A model generated the notes under the pieces. The model had not been told where the DNA came from. It ran no database searches and saw nothing but the letters and a program-made list of their open reading frames with translations. From Parathalassolituus penaei (GTDB lineage: Bacteria; Pseudomonadota; Gammaproteobacteria; Pseudomonadales; Oceanobacteraceae), in NCBI RefSeq assembly GCF_026626885.1, contig NZ_JAPNOA010000022.1, positions 1-64,000 on the forward strand: a stretch of 64,000 nucleotides of DNA, written 5' to 3'. This document shows, one piece after another, positions 8,210 through 16,662 of this stretch. Both the position numbers and the translations under genes were made by a program. The stretch's first letter is position 1; each line of letters begins with the position of its first letter.

Positions 8210-9127
8210 ATGCCCACACAATCCCTTTGCCAGCCCCTTGCCCGGCGTTTGTTAGCCCTGTTGTTGCTTGCCAGCCTGACGGCCTGTGGTGGTTCCGGTG
8301 GTGGCAGTGGTGATCGTAGTGACGACAACAGCGATAACAGCAGCGAGTCCGATGCTGATGAAACCGCTAACAGCGATGATCCGTTACCCGTTACGTCAGG
8401 TAACTGGTATCAACCGGAGCTGGCGATCAGCTGGCAATGGCAACTCACCGGCACGTTGAATAGCCGTTATGCCGCCAGCCTGTACGACATCGATCTGTTT
8501 GATACCAGCACCAGCCAGATCAGCGCTTTGCAGCAAGCTGGCCACAAGGTGATCTGTTATTTCTCGGCCGGTTCGTGGGAGAACTGGCGTGATGACGCCG
8601 ACGACTTTGCAACGGCAACCCTGGGCAATAATCTGGATGGCTGGGTGGGGGAACGCTGGCTGGATATTCGTGCGGCCAGTGTGCTGGCGGTAATGGCAAA
8701 CCGCATGGATCTGGCGGTCGAGAAGGGTTGTGATGGTGTTGAGCCCGACAACATGGATGGTTATCAGAACACCCCGGGCTTTGCCCTGACGGCTTCTGAC
8801 CAGCTGACCTACAACCGCAAGATCGCCAATGCCGCCCACGAACGGGGATTGGCCGTCGCTCTCAAAAATGATCTCGACCAGATTGAAACGCTGGTGGACT
8901 ACTTCGATTTTGCGGTGAACGAGCAGTGTTTTGAGTACAACGAATGTGATCTGCTGGCGCCGTTTATCGAGCAAGGTAAACCGGTTCTGAATGCCGAATA
9001 CAACAGTCGTTACATCAACAACAGTAGTAACCGCACAGCGCTTTGCAGCGATTCCCTTGAGCGCCAGTTCAGCACTCTTATCCTGCCGCTCGATCTCGAT
9101 GACAGTTTCCGTTATAGCTGTCGTTAA
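8210..9127 (+). CDS. GH114-like (endo-alpha-1,4-polygalactosaminidase family) lipoprotein
   Basis: The 305-residue product has a lipoprotein signal with lipobox LTAC (Cys26). A low-complexity Gly/Ser/Asp linker (about 27-60) precedes a TIM-barrel domain. Motifs seen: WYQPELAISWQWQLTG, ICYFSAGSWENWRDD, WLDIRAASVLAVMANRMDLA and CDGVEPDNMDGY, typical of the GH114 family that includes polygalactosaminidases; the Asp/Glu in GVEPDNMD are probably active-site residues. It would act at the cell surface or in the periplasm on an amino-sugar polymer, but substrate is inferred only by family. I chose the ATG at 8210 because it begins the signal peptide. The long repeat array lies downstream. Confidence 0.8.
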   Translation: MPTQSLCQPLARRLLALLLLASLTACGGSGGGSGDRSDDNSDNSSESDADETANSDDPLPVTSGNWYQPELAISWQWQLTGTLNSRYAASLYDIDLFDTSTSQISALQQAGHKVICYFSAGSWENWRDDADDFATATLGNNLDGWVGERWLDIRAASVLAVMANRMDLAVEKGCDGVEPDNMDGYQNTPGFALTASDQLTYNRKIANAAHERGLAVALKNDLDQIETLVDYFDFAVNEQCFEYNECDLLAPFIEQGKPVLNAEYNSRYINNSSNRTALCSDSLERQFSTLILPLDLDDSFRYSCR

Positions 9128-9160
9128 TTCCGATTTGTGCCGCCAACCTTCGGCGGCGCG

Positions 9161-9545
9161 ACCAACAAAAGACTCAGCGCTGGAAATCTGGATCGGTAGC
9201 CGGGGCCATCTGCGTGTCTCCCGTATGTCTCCTGTATGTCTGCAGTGAGCAGTGACAAACAAAAGACTTAGCGCTGGAAATCTGGATCGGTAGCCGGGGC
9301 CATCTGCCTGTGTCTCCCGTATGTCTGCTGTATGTCTGCAGCGACAAACCAAAGACTCAGCGCTGGAAATCTGGATCGGTGGCTGGCCCATCGGCCTCAG
9401 TCTCAGGTATTTCTGCAGCGACAAACAAAAGACTCAGCGCTGGAAATCTGGATCGGTGGCTGCCCCATCGGCCTCAGTCTCAGGTATTTCTGCAGCGACA
9501 AACAAAAGACTCAGCGCTGGAAATCTGGATAATAGCCGCCCATCT
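9161..9545 (+). repeat. Five-copy tandem repeat, 77-94 bp period
   Basis: The core AGACTCAGCGCTGGAAATCT, usually followed by GGATCGGT, recurs five times, with GACT(C/T)A starting at 9171, 9265, 9354, 9431 and 9508 (periods 94, 89, 77, 77). The first two spacers share CCGGGGCCATCTGC and CTCCCGTATGTCT; the third and fourth share CCCATCGGCCTCAGTCTCAG and TATTTCTGCAGCGACAAAC. It lies between the GH114-like gene and the OsmC-YcaO gene, ending about 55 bp before the latter. Open frames through it are repeat artefacts. Confidence 0.95.
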
Positions 9546-9598
9546 GTGTGGCCCATCGGCTGCCACGCTCACCTCATTCGAATACTCAGGTATCGCGC

Positions 9599-11800
9599 AT
9601 GCAAATCAAGGTCAACTTCCTCGACAACCTTCGTCTCGAATCCAAATTCGACGACTTCACCGTGGTGGCCGACCAGCCCATTCGTTACAAGGGTGATGGC
9701 TCTGCACCGGGGCCGTTTGACTACTTCCTGGCATCGTCCGCCATGTGTGCGGCCTACTTTGCCAAGATGTACTGCATGGCGCGGGACATCCCGACCGAAA
9801 ACCTGCGTCTGGTCCAGAACAACATCGTGGATCCGGAAGACCGTTACAAACAGCTGATCAAGATCCAGCTGGAACTGCCGGACGGTATCTCCGAAAAAGA
9901 CCGTCTGGGCATCCTGCGTTCCATGGAGCGTTGCTCGGTCAAACGAGTGATCCAGAACGGCATCGACTTCGAGATCGAAGTGGTGAACAACCTCGACGAT
10001 GACACCCAGGCGCTGCTGCTGGGCAAAAACGAAGCCGGCACTCAGACCTGGATCGAAGGCAAAGACCTGCCGCTGGAAGAAACCATTGCCAACATGACCA
10101 GCCTGCTGGCTGATCTGGGCATGAAGATCGAGATTGCTTCCTGGCGCAACATCGTTCCTAACGTCTGGTCGCTGCACATTCGTGATGCCGACTCCCAGAT
10201 GTGTTTTACCAACGGCAAGGGCTCAACCAAAGAGAGCGCCCTGGCGTCGGCTCTGGGGGAATTCCTCGAGCGTCTGAACTGCAACTTCTTCTATAACGAC
10301 CAGTACTTTGGCCCAGAAATCGCCAACGCCGAATTCGTGCATTACCCGAATGAAAAGTGGTTCAAGCCGGGCCCGGATGATCAACTGCCCGATGGCCTGC
10401 TGGATGACTACTGCCTGGAAGTGTACGACCCGGATCGTGAGCTGCAGGGTTCCAACCTGATTGATACCAACTCCGGCAACCGTGAGCGTGGTATCTGTGC
10501 GCTGCCGTTTGAACGTCGCTCCGATGGCGAAACCGTCTATTTCCCATCCAACCTGATCGAAAACCTGTTCCTCAGTAATGGCATGAGTGCCGGTAACACA
10601 CTGGCGGAAGCGCAGGTGCAGTGTTTGTCCGAGATTTTTGAACGGGCCGTCAAACGTCAGATTCTGGAAGAAGAAATCTGCCTGCCAGACGTACCCGCCG
10701 AAGTGCTGGCCAAATACCCGAGTATTCTGGCGGGTATCCAGGGCCTGGAAGAGCAGGGGTTCCCGGTGCTGGTGAAAGATGCCTCGCTGGGCGGTCAGTT
10801 CCCGGTGATGTGTGTGACCCTGATGAACCCGCGTACCGGCGGTGTGTTTGCATCCTTTGGTGCACACCCGAGTTTCGAAGTGGCGCTGGAACGTACCCTC
10901 ACTGAACTGCTGCAGGGGCGCAGTTTTGAAGGTCTGAACGATCTGCCACAACCAACTTTCGAAAGCCACGCGGTGACCGAACCGAACAACTTCGTTGAGC
11001 ACTTTATTGACTCCACGGGCCTGGTGTCGTGGAAGTTCTTCAGTGCCCGTGCCGACTACGAATTTGTCGAGTGGGATTTCACTAACGGCGGTGAAAGCAG
11101 CAACGAAGAAGAAGCCGAACGCCTGTTTGAAGTTCTCGAAGATCTGGGCAAAGAAGTGTACATGGCTTCCTATTCCGACCTTGGTGTACCGGCTTGTCGT
11201 ATTCTGGTCCCAGAGTATTCCGAGGTGTACCCGATTGATGACCTGATCTGGGATAACACCAACAAGGCGCTGGATTACCGCGAAGACATCCTCAATCTGC
11301 ACCGTCTGAGTGACGATCAGCTCGAAGACTTGCTCGACCGTCTGGAAGAAAGCCAGATGGACAACTACACCGACATCACCACCCTGATTGGTATTGAGTT
11401 CGACGACAACACCGTCTGGGGCCAGCTGACCGTGCTGGAGCTTAAACTGCTGACCCTGCTGGCGTTGGGTGAAGTGGATGATGCCAAGGAACTGGTGGAG
11501 ATGTTCCTGCAATTTAACGATAACACCGTTGACCGTGGCCTGTTCTACCAGGCGCTGAACGTGGTGATGCAGGTGCATCTGGATGACGAGCTGGAGATGG
11601 CGGATTACGAACAGGCTTTCCGTCGTATGTACGGTGACGAACGTATCGACGCCGCCATCGGTTCCATCGAAGGTACGGTGCGTTTTTATGGCCTGACCGA
11701 AACCAGTATGAATCTGGAAGGGCTCGACAAACACCAGCGTCTGATCAACAGCTATAAAAAGCTGCATGCTGCCCGGGCCCGTGCCGCCAAGGCGGAATAA
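9599..11800 (+). CDS. ycaO: OsmC-YcaO fusion protein
   Basis: This 733-residue protein joins an OsmC-like domain (about 1-145; FLASSAMCAAYFAKMYC carries the expected Cys region) to a YcaO domain (about 200-560). A C-terminal helical, acidic region (about 590-720) follows. YcaO proteins activate amide backbones with ATP. The E. coli member affects beta-methylthiolation of ribosomal protein S12, and the architecture here matches the OsmC/YcaO family. Nucleotide-binding signatures include STKESALASALGEFLERLN and AEAQVQCLSEIFERAVK. It ends AARARAAKAE and lacks the proline-rich tail used by azoline-forming YcaO enzymes; no precursor peptide or dehydrogenase is nearby. A start at 9599 fits the OsmC beginning MQIKVNF. 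Confidence 0.9.
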   Translation: MQIKVNFLDNLRLESKFDDFTVVADQPIRYKGDGSAPGPFDYFLASSAMCAAYFAKMYCMARDIPTENLRLVQNNIVDPEDRYKQLIKIQLELPDGISEKDRLGILRSMERCSVKRVIQNGIDFEIEVVNNLDDDTQALLLGKNEAGTQTWIEGKDLPLEETIANMTSLLADLGMKIEIASWRNIVPNVWSLHIRDADSQMCFTNGKGSTKESALASALGEFLERLNCNFFYNDQYFGPEIANAEFVHYPNEKWFKPGPDDQLPDGLLDDYCLEVYDPDRELQGSNLIDTNSGNRERGICALPFERRSDGETVYFPSNLIENLFLSNGMSAGNTLAEAQVQCLSEIFERAVKRQILEEEICLPDVPAEVLAKYPSILAGIQGLEEQGFPVLVKDASLGGQFPVMCVTLMNPRTGGVFASFGAHPSFEVALERTLTELLQGRSFEGLNDLPQPTFESHAVTEPNNFVEHFIDSTGLVSWKFFSARADYEFVEWDFTNGGESSNEEEAERLFEVLEDLGKEVYMASYSDLGVPACRILVPEYSEVYPIDDLIWDNTNKALDYREDILNLHRLSDDQLEDLLDRLEESQMDNYTDITTLIGIEFDDNTVWGQLTVLELKLLTLLALGEVDDAKELVEMFLQFNDNTVDRGLFYQALNVVMQVHLDDELEMADYEQAFRRMYGDERIDAAIGSIEGTVRFYGLTETSMNLEGLDKHQRLINSYKKLHAARARAAKAE

Positions 11801-11818
11801 CGCTCCGGTCTGTGCCAT

Positions 11819-11845
11819 GACACTGGTCTGAATCAGGCCAGTGTC
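11819..11845 (+). terminator. Terminator-like hairpin after ycaO
   Basis: GACACTGG (11819-11826) pairs with CCAGTGTC (11838-11845), 19 bases after the stop. There is no T-run. Confidence 0.35.
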
Positions 11846-12020
11846 GCGGCTGGCGGTTCAGCCGTCGTTGTGGTGAATGGGCTTCAGCCTCGGGCTGTTA
11901 TACATGCAGCGGTTATAAACAGCGACTCATATAAAAGTTGAATAGCGGTGAGCGGGATAACAGTTTGCCATCGCAGCAAACCCCGCTAAGCTCCTGTATT
12001 CCGTCCGTTCAGGATTTTCT

Positions 12021-12356
12021 ATGCAAATCACCAGCCTTGATCAGATTCCGGAAACCGGTGTTTCCCACAACACCCGTATTCGCAAACAGGTGATTGTTGC
12101 CAATAACCAGATTCGCAACGTCACCCATTTTTCGCGGGCGGTGTTTCCGGCCGGGGAAGTGGCGTGGGCGCATTCTCACACCGACATGACCGAAGTGTTT
12201 CTGATTGAAGCTGGCGTCGGTGAGATGGCCATTAATGGTCAGGCGTTCCGGGTCAGTGCTGGCACCTGTATTTCGGTGGAGCCGGGCGACGAACACGAGT
12301 TACGCAACGTCGGCAAGGAAGAGCTGGTGGTGCTGTATTTTGGTGTACTGATCTGA
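12021..12356 (+). CDS. Cupin-domain protein
   Basis: This 111-residue single-domain cupin has metal-binding motif 1 visible as AHSHTDMTEVFLIEAGVGE (two His and a Glu) and motif 2 as PGDEHELRNVG. Such small cupins bind a divalent metal or sugar-like ligand and may be enzymes or sensors; no specific role can be read. An AGGA box lies eight bases before the ATG. It stands alone, 220 bp after ycaO, and converges on the lipoprotein gene at 12409. Confidence 0.8.
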   Translation: MQITSLDQIPETGVSHNTRIRKQVIVANNQIRNVTHFSRAVFPAGEVAWAHSHTDMTEVFLIEAGVGEMAINGQAFRVSAGTCISVEPGDEHELRNVGKEELVVLYFGVLI

Positions 12357-12408
12357 TTCAGGCTGGCGGCGCAGGTCGCCACCAGCCCACGGGTTTTGCC
12401 GCTGGTGC

Positions 12409-12990
12409 TTATTGGCCCAGACCAATCTGCTGGTAAAACGCCTGGTTATCCCAGAACAGCCATTCTTCGTCCATCACACCGTCAGACGTCCAGTGACCAA
12501 TGGTCACCATACTCAGTTTGAACGCTTGTCCAGTTGGCTGGATGTACTGATCATTGCCAATCGGCATTGGCAGGGTAAACGTACCCTCAATCACACCCAC
12601 CACACCGGTGTAGTCACCCTGACCAATACGGATCGGGTGGGTTTCAATACGGGTATCCGGTGCCCACACAAAGAATCCGCGCAGATCCGTGATATGCGTG
12701 TCCAGACCTTCGGTGGTGTGGCCATCTGGCCAGTGCACCAGAATATTCTCGGCATGGCTTTCCTGCAGACGATCCCACTGTTCACCGGTAAAGACGTTGA
12801 AGTCGAGATCATCGAATTTGGTCAGATGCTCGTTCACCAGTTGTTCCTGTGCCTGGTAAGACTCCAGTGCGGCCTTGACCGGATCAACCTGGCTGGAGTG
12901 GTGGTCATCATCGCTGCCACAGGCAGTCAGGGCGGTTGCCAGCAGAGTGGTTGCACCAAGGGCAGTGAAATTACGTATCAGCTTGTTCAT
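12409..12990 (-). CDS. SnoaL/ester-cyclase-like lipoprotein
   Basis: The protein has 193 residues with a clear lipoprotein signal (LTAC, Cys24) followed by a short Asp/His-rich segment. The body (ENILVHWPDGHTTEG, LRGFFVWAPDTRIE, MVTIGHWTSDGVMDEEWLFWD) matches the SnoaL-like NTF2 fold of ester-cyclase proteins. The family includes real enzymes and many uncharacterised members, so the reaction is unknown. Export to the envelope is unusual for this fold. It is divergent from the LysR gene at 13157, which might regulate it. Confidence 0.7.
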   Translation of the reverse strand: MNKLIRNFTALGATTLLATALTACGSDDDHHSSQVDPVKAALESYQAQEQLVNEHLTKFDDLDFNVFTGEQWDRLQESHAENILVHWPDGHTTEGLDTHITDLRGFFVWAPDTRIETHPIRIGQGDYTGVVGVIEGTFTLPMPIGNDQYIQPTGQAFKLSMVTIGHWTSDGVMDEEWLFWDNQAFYQQIGLGQ

Positions 12991-13156
12991 GTCGTTTTCC
13001 TTTGTCTGGCTACCCTGAGTGGGTGCTCGTTATGGGGCCAGTATGCGCAGCGGGTAATGCGCTCACAATGTTGATAATATTCAATGAATTTCCACATTTT
13101 GTTCTTAATTAAGTTAGCTATTGACCGCTGCGCTGGTCGTGATAAGGGAGATAACC

Positions 13157-14065
13157 ATGGACACTCTGGATGGCCTCAAGGCCTTTGTAGCGACCGCCCA
13201 GACCGGTTCGTTTACGGCGGCGGCTGAACAGCTGGGGATTTCCAACCGGCTGGTTTCCAAGTACGTAGCCGAGCTGGAGCAGCGCACCGGTGCTCGCCTG
13301 TTGCAACGCACTACCCGTCAGGTCGGGCTTTCCGCCGCTGGTGAAGCTTTGTATGAGCGGGTGCCAGCGTTGCTGGAGGAGCTGGATGAATTACTCGGCG
13401 CGGTCAGTGCCGACGCCCGCCAGATGGCAGGGCGTTTGCGGATCAGCGCACCGGTCATGTTTGGTGAGGTGTATTTGCAAGGGCTGATCCAGCGCTTTGC
13501 CAGCCAATACCCGCAGCTGGTGCTGGACCTGCAGTTAAGCGACGACTTTGTGGATCTGGTGCAAGAGGGGATTGATCTGGCGTTCCGGATTGGTGATCCG
13601 AAACTGGATTCACTCAAGGCCCGCAAACTGGGTGAAATCCGTACCTTGCTGGTAGCCGCGCCGTCTTATCTGGCCAATGCTCCGGCGCTGAGCCATCCCG
13701 AAGAGCTGCTCAATCACCGTTGTATTATCGACACCAATCGCGAAACGCCGTGGCGCTGGCTCTTCAGTGAAAACGAACAGCCGTTAGTGGTGAGTGTGCC
13801 GCAGACCTTGCTGGTCAACAGCGCCCGGGTTGCCCGTGACTGGGCGATGGCTGGTTATGGTATTGCCCGCGTGCCCGACTTTGCGGTACGTGATGCCATT
13901 GCCCGCGAGGAACTGGTGGTATTGCTCGAAGGTTTTCACCACGACAGCCATCCGGTCAATGCCGTGTATCTGGCTGGCACATCGGTGCCACGCAAGGTGC
14001 GGGCACTGATCGACTTTGCGGTAGTCGACAGCCAGCGCCTGTTTAACCCGCACGAACCGGGTTGA
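13157..14065 (+). CDS. LysR family transcriptional regulator
   Basis: The 302-residue protein has the standard layout: N-terminal winged helix-turn-helix (about 1-60; FVATAQTGSFTAAAEQLGISNRLVSKYVAELEQRTGARLLQRTTR) and a C-terminal ligand-binding domain (about 90-295). The start at 13157 is set by a strong AAGGGAG box; an earlier in-frame ATG lacks one. Sequence resembles the AaeR/CrgA-type subgroup, but the ligand is unknown. The divergent lipoprotein gene (start 12990) is the simplest candidate target. Confidence 0.9.
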   Translation: MDTLDGLKAFVATAQTGSFTAAAEQLGISNRLVSKYVAELEQRTGARLLQRTTRQVGLSAAGEALYERVPALLEELDELLGAVSADARQMAGRLRISAPVMFGEVYLQGLIQRFASQYPQLVLDLQLSDDFVDLVQEGIDLAFRIGDPKLDSLKARKLGEIRTLLVAAPSYLANAPALSHPEELLNHRCIIDTNRETPWRWLFSENEQPLVVSVPQTLLVNSARVARDWAMAGYGIARVPDFAVRDAIAREELVVLLEGFHHDSHPVNAVYLAGTSVPRKVRALIDFAVVDSQRLFNPHEPG

Positions 14066-14088
14066 AACCGGGTTGAAAGACGCCGTTG

Positions 14089-14826
14089 TTACAGCAGCTC
14101 CAGCATCATTTGTCGGCATTCCCGCAGGGCATTTTCCACAATCGGTTTCATGATGTGGTAACGGCTGGCGGGCATGGCCACCGAAAACGCATATCCCTTG
14201 CCATTGGCTGCCATAAAACCGATGCCAATGGCACACACGCCCAGCGCGTGTTCTTCAATGTCGTAGGAAAAACCGTCACGGCGCACTTGCTCAATCGCCT
14301 CCAGCAGAGCAGGCATTGAGGTCAGTGTGTGCTCGGTCAGGGGTTTCAGACCATCACCGTACAGGCGTTCGATTTCGTCATTGGACAGCTGTGCCAGCAA
14401 CGCTTTGCCATTGGCCTTGGCATATAGCGGGCGTGGTTTATCCGGGAATGACACCACGCGTAATTCCTGATCGGAAATAATCCGGTCAAGGAACGACACC
14501 TCACCACCCAACGCGGTGGAGATATCCACGGTTTCATGGGTACGGGCAAACAGGGTTTCCAGTACTGGCCGCGCCCGTTCCACCATACTGGTCTGGCTTT
14601 TTTTGGCGATTTCCATCAGCCCCCAACCCAGTCGTACTCCGCCGCTACCGGCCTCCACCAGACTCTCGTGCGCCAGCGCATCAACAATGCGCTGAACTGT
14701 CGAGCGCGGCAGGCCGGTTGTGCTGGCCAGTGCCCCCAGGCTCTGCGGAGTGTCATTCAGGGCTCGCAAAATAGCCGCTGCCCGCGCCAGTACCTGAATG
14801 CCATTGCCAGACTTGTCTTTATCCAT
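14089..14826 (-). CDS. IclR family transcriptional regulator
   Basis: This 245-residue protein has an IclR winged helix (about 8-70; LARAAAILRALNDTPQSLGALA, LPRSTVQRIVDALAHESLV) and an effector domain containing ELRVVSFPDKPRPLYAKANGKALLA and FSYDIEEHALGVCAIGIGF. IclR proteins usually control small catabolic operons. The divergent FMN reductase gene starts 150 bp away, so that gene is the likely target. It converges with the LysR gene ending at 14065. Confidence 0.9.
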   Translation of the reverse strand: MDKDKSGNGIQVLARAAAILRALNDTPQSLGALASTTGLPRSTVQRIVDALAHESLVEAGSGGVRLGWGLMEIAKKSQTSMVERARPVLETLFARTHETVDISTALGGEVSFLDRIISDQELRVVSFPDKPRPLYAKANGKALLAQLSNDEIERLYGDGLKPLTEHTLTSMPALLEAIEQVRRDGFSYDIEEHALGVCAIGIGFMAANGKGYAFSVAMPASRYHIMKPIVENALRECRQMMLELL

Positions 14827-14976
14827 ACCGGTTCTCTTTCGTATTGCATGGTGATACAGTCTTGTATCGTATGGTGGTTAAATTCTCAAGTGAGAAACCA
14901 CCAGGCGTGTTCTGGCCGTATTTTAACAGGCACTGAGCGACGCCTCCCGATGCTTAACCGTGCAGGAGTTGCAGAC

Positions 14977-15540
14977 ATGAGTGAAACCACACAAACCTTC
15001 GTTACCCTGGTGGGCAGCCTGCGTACCGGCTCTTACCACACCACCATCGCCAACACCTTGCCTGCGCTGGCTCCGCATGGCGTGACCATCAAGCAGCTGG
15101 GTTCTATTGGCGATATTCCACACTACAACGCCGATGTGCAGGCTGAAGGTTTCCCGGAAGCGGTACTGGCCATGGCCAAACAGATTGCTGAAGCTGATGG
15201 CCTGATCATTGTGACTCCTGAGTACAACTACTCGATTCCGGGTGTACTGAAAAACGCACTGGACTGGCTGTCACGCGTAGCCCCTCAGCCAATCGCCAAC
15301 AAGCCGGTGCTGATCCAGACCGCTACTCCGGGTATGGCCGGTGGCGCCCGTGCCCAGTATCACCTGCGTCAGATTCTGGTGTTTTTTGATGCGCTGGTGT
15401 TTAACAAGCCAGAGGCTATGGTGTCGCAGGTGCATAACAAGATTCAGAACAACGAGCTGGTGGATGAAGATACCCGTGCGTTTTTGGGTGTTCAGCTGGA
15501 GGCCTTCAGCAAGTTTGCTGCGAAAATGAATCGCGAATAA
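14977..15540 (+). CDS. NADPH-dependent FMN reductase (ChrR-like)
   Basis: The 187-residue flavodoxin-fold protein carries the FMN phosphate loop GSLRTGSYHT near residues 13-22 and the signature TPEYNYSIPGVLKNALDWLS. This places it with the NAD(P)H-quinone/azo/chromate reductases of the ChrR/YieF group, cytosolic enzymes for two-electron reduction of quinones. The ATG at 14977 has a CAGGAG box; a longer in-frame reading upstream would run through the intergenic region. It is divergent from IclR. A heptamer array begins eight bases after the stop. Confidence 0.88.
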   Translation: MSETTQTFVTLVGSLRTGSYHTTIANTLPALAPHGVTIKQLGSIGDIPHYNADVQAEGFPEAVLAMAKQIAEADGLIIVTPEYNYSIPGVLKNALDWLSRVAPQPIANKPVLIQTATPGMAGGARAQYHLRQILVFFDALVFNKPEAMVSQVHNKIQNNELVDEDTRAFLGVQLEAFSKFAAKMNRE

Positions 15541-15547
15541 GGCTGTA

Positions 15548-15589
15548 GTCTGGCGTCTGGCGTCTGGCGTCTGGCGTCTGGCCGGGCCG
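15548..15589. repeat. Heptamer array, six GTCTGGC units
   Basis: Six perfect GTCTGGC units (the complement of GCCAGAC at 175) lie just past the FMN reductase stop. They form the left border of the 1.1-kb repeat module. Confidence 0.95.
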
Positions 15590-15631
15590 CGATGGCGTGG
15601 CGGTTATTGGCGGTGTTGATGGATGCTGTTC

Positions 15632-15652
15632 GTCGGACGTCCGACGTCCGAC
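15632..15652. repeat. Heptamer array, GTCGGAC plus two GTCCGAC
   Basis: Three in-phase heptamers lie just before repeat copy A. GTCCGAC and GTCGGAC are complements of each other, so the unit can read on either strand. Confidence 0.85.
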
Positions 15653-15659
15653 GGCTAAT

Positions 15660-15968
15660 CGGCTTGTTAACTTGCTACGTTGCTTGCCCTCTTGGGGGAC
15701 CTTGTCCCCCGGCCGGGCGGGCCTCCCCCTGCTTTTGCCCGACTGGGCTCGTTTATCCGGTATTCCCCGACAACGGCGTTTCGACCCCGGCCCGATGGCA
15801 CATCCCTGTACCAACGGGCCTGGCTGGGCATCCATGCCCAGGCCGGGTCGGCCGTTACGGTGAATCCCGGCTCGCCCAGATGGGCAATTAACGGTGGCCA
15901 GCTGCGCTGGGCGAAATCGATGTAAATGATTGCTCTGTTGTAGTGTGGGCATTTATGCCCACAAAAAT
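15660..15968 (+). repeat. GC-rich palindromic repeat, copy A (about 309 bp)
   Basis: This copy contains TTGGGGGACCTTGTCCCCC-type, GGCATCCATGCC and GTGGGCATTTATGCCCAC palindromes. It shares nearly all its length with copy C (16331-16640) and most with copy B. No initiation signal supports the open frames crossing it. Confidence 0.92.
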
Positions 15969-15971
15969 CGT

Positions 15972-16013
15972 GTCCGACGTCCGACGTCCGACGTCCGACG
16001 TCCGACTTCTGGC
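15972..16013. repeat. Heptamer array, five GTCCGAC plus TTCTGGC
   Basis: Six in-phase heptamers lie between repeat copies A and B. Confidence 0.92.
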
Positions 16014-16020
16014 GGCTACT

Positions 16021-16300
16021 CGGCTTGTTAACTTGCTACGGTGCTTGCCCTCTTGGGGGACCTTGTCCCCCGGCCGGGCGGGCCTCCCCCTGCTTTTGCC
16101 CGACTGGGCTCGTTTTTCCGGTATTCCCCGACAACGGCTGTTCGACCCCGCTCAGATGGCACATCCCTGTGCCAACTGAGCTGGCGGGGCATCCATGCCC
16201 AGGCTGGGTCGGCCGTTGCGGTGAATTCCGGCTCGCCCAGATGGGCAATTGGCGGTGGCCACCTTCGGTGGGTGAAATTGGTGTGCTGGTGGATGCTGTT
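16021..16300 (+). repeat. GC-rich palindromic repeat, copy B
   Basis: This is a diverged copy. Its right end differs from copies A and C: GTTCGACCCCGCTCAGATGG in the middle, and a tail GGTGTGCTGGTGGATGCTGTTCG like the partial copy at 1-174. Copies therefore fall into two tail types. Confidence 0.9.
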
Positions 16301-16301
16301 C

Positions 16302-16315
16302 GTCCGACGTCTGGC
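16302..16315. repeat. Two heptamers (GTCCGAC, GTCTGGC)
   Basis: A minimal heptamer pair separates repeat copies B and C. Confidence 0.75.
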
Positions 16316-16330
16316 GCTTTGCGGCTACTC

Positions 16331-16640
16331 GGTTTGTTAATTGGCCAGTCCGCTTGCCCTCTTGGGGGACCTTGTCCCCCGGCCGGGCGGGCCTCCCCCT
16401 GCTTTTGCCCGACTGGGCTCGTTTATCCGGTATTCCCCGACAACGGCTTATCGACCCCGGCCCGATGGCACATCCCTGTACCAACGGGCCTGGCTGGGCA
16501 TCCATGCCCAGGCCGGGTCGGCCGTTACGGTGAATCCCGGCTCGCTCAGATGGGCAATTAACGGTGGCCAGCTGCGCTGGGCGAAATCGATGTAAATGAT
16601 TGCTCTGTTGTAGTGTGGGCATTTATGCCCACAAAAATCA
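16331..16640 (+). repeat. GC-rich palindromic repeat, copy C
   Basis: It is nearly identical to copy A, including the tail with GTGGGCATTTATGCCCAC. It is followed by heptamers that run into the stop codon of the gene on the minus strand. Confidence 0.92.
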
Positions 16641-16641
16641 T

Positions 16642-16662
16642 GTCGGACGTCCGACGTCCTAG
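16642..16662. repeat. Heptamers overlapping a stop codon
   Basis: GTCGGAC, GTCCGAC and GTCCTAG are in phase. The last unit contains the TAG stop (16659-16661, minus strand) of the betaine/choline-binding protein. Confidence 0.8.

Noticed and set aside
9161-9545. Possible CRISPR or coding repeats upstream of ycaO
   Set aside because: Spacers are not unique, the repeat is imperfect, there are no cas genes, and frames through it lack start signals.
10223-11818. 531-codon minus-strand frame inside ycaO
   Set aside because: Antisense to a well-supported protein; composition is typical of a shadow frame rich in His and Gln.
15940-15960. Integron attC-like site around GTGGGCATTTATGCCCAC
   Set aside because: The palindrome lacks the attC box consensus and no integrase or cassette structure is present.
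16025-16561. Open frames of up to 178 codons through the 15.5-16.7 kb repeats
   Set aside because: They follow from GC-rich repeat sequence, exist in several frames and both strands, repeat the same peptide, and lack ribosome sites or any domain.
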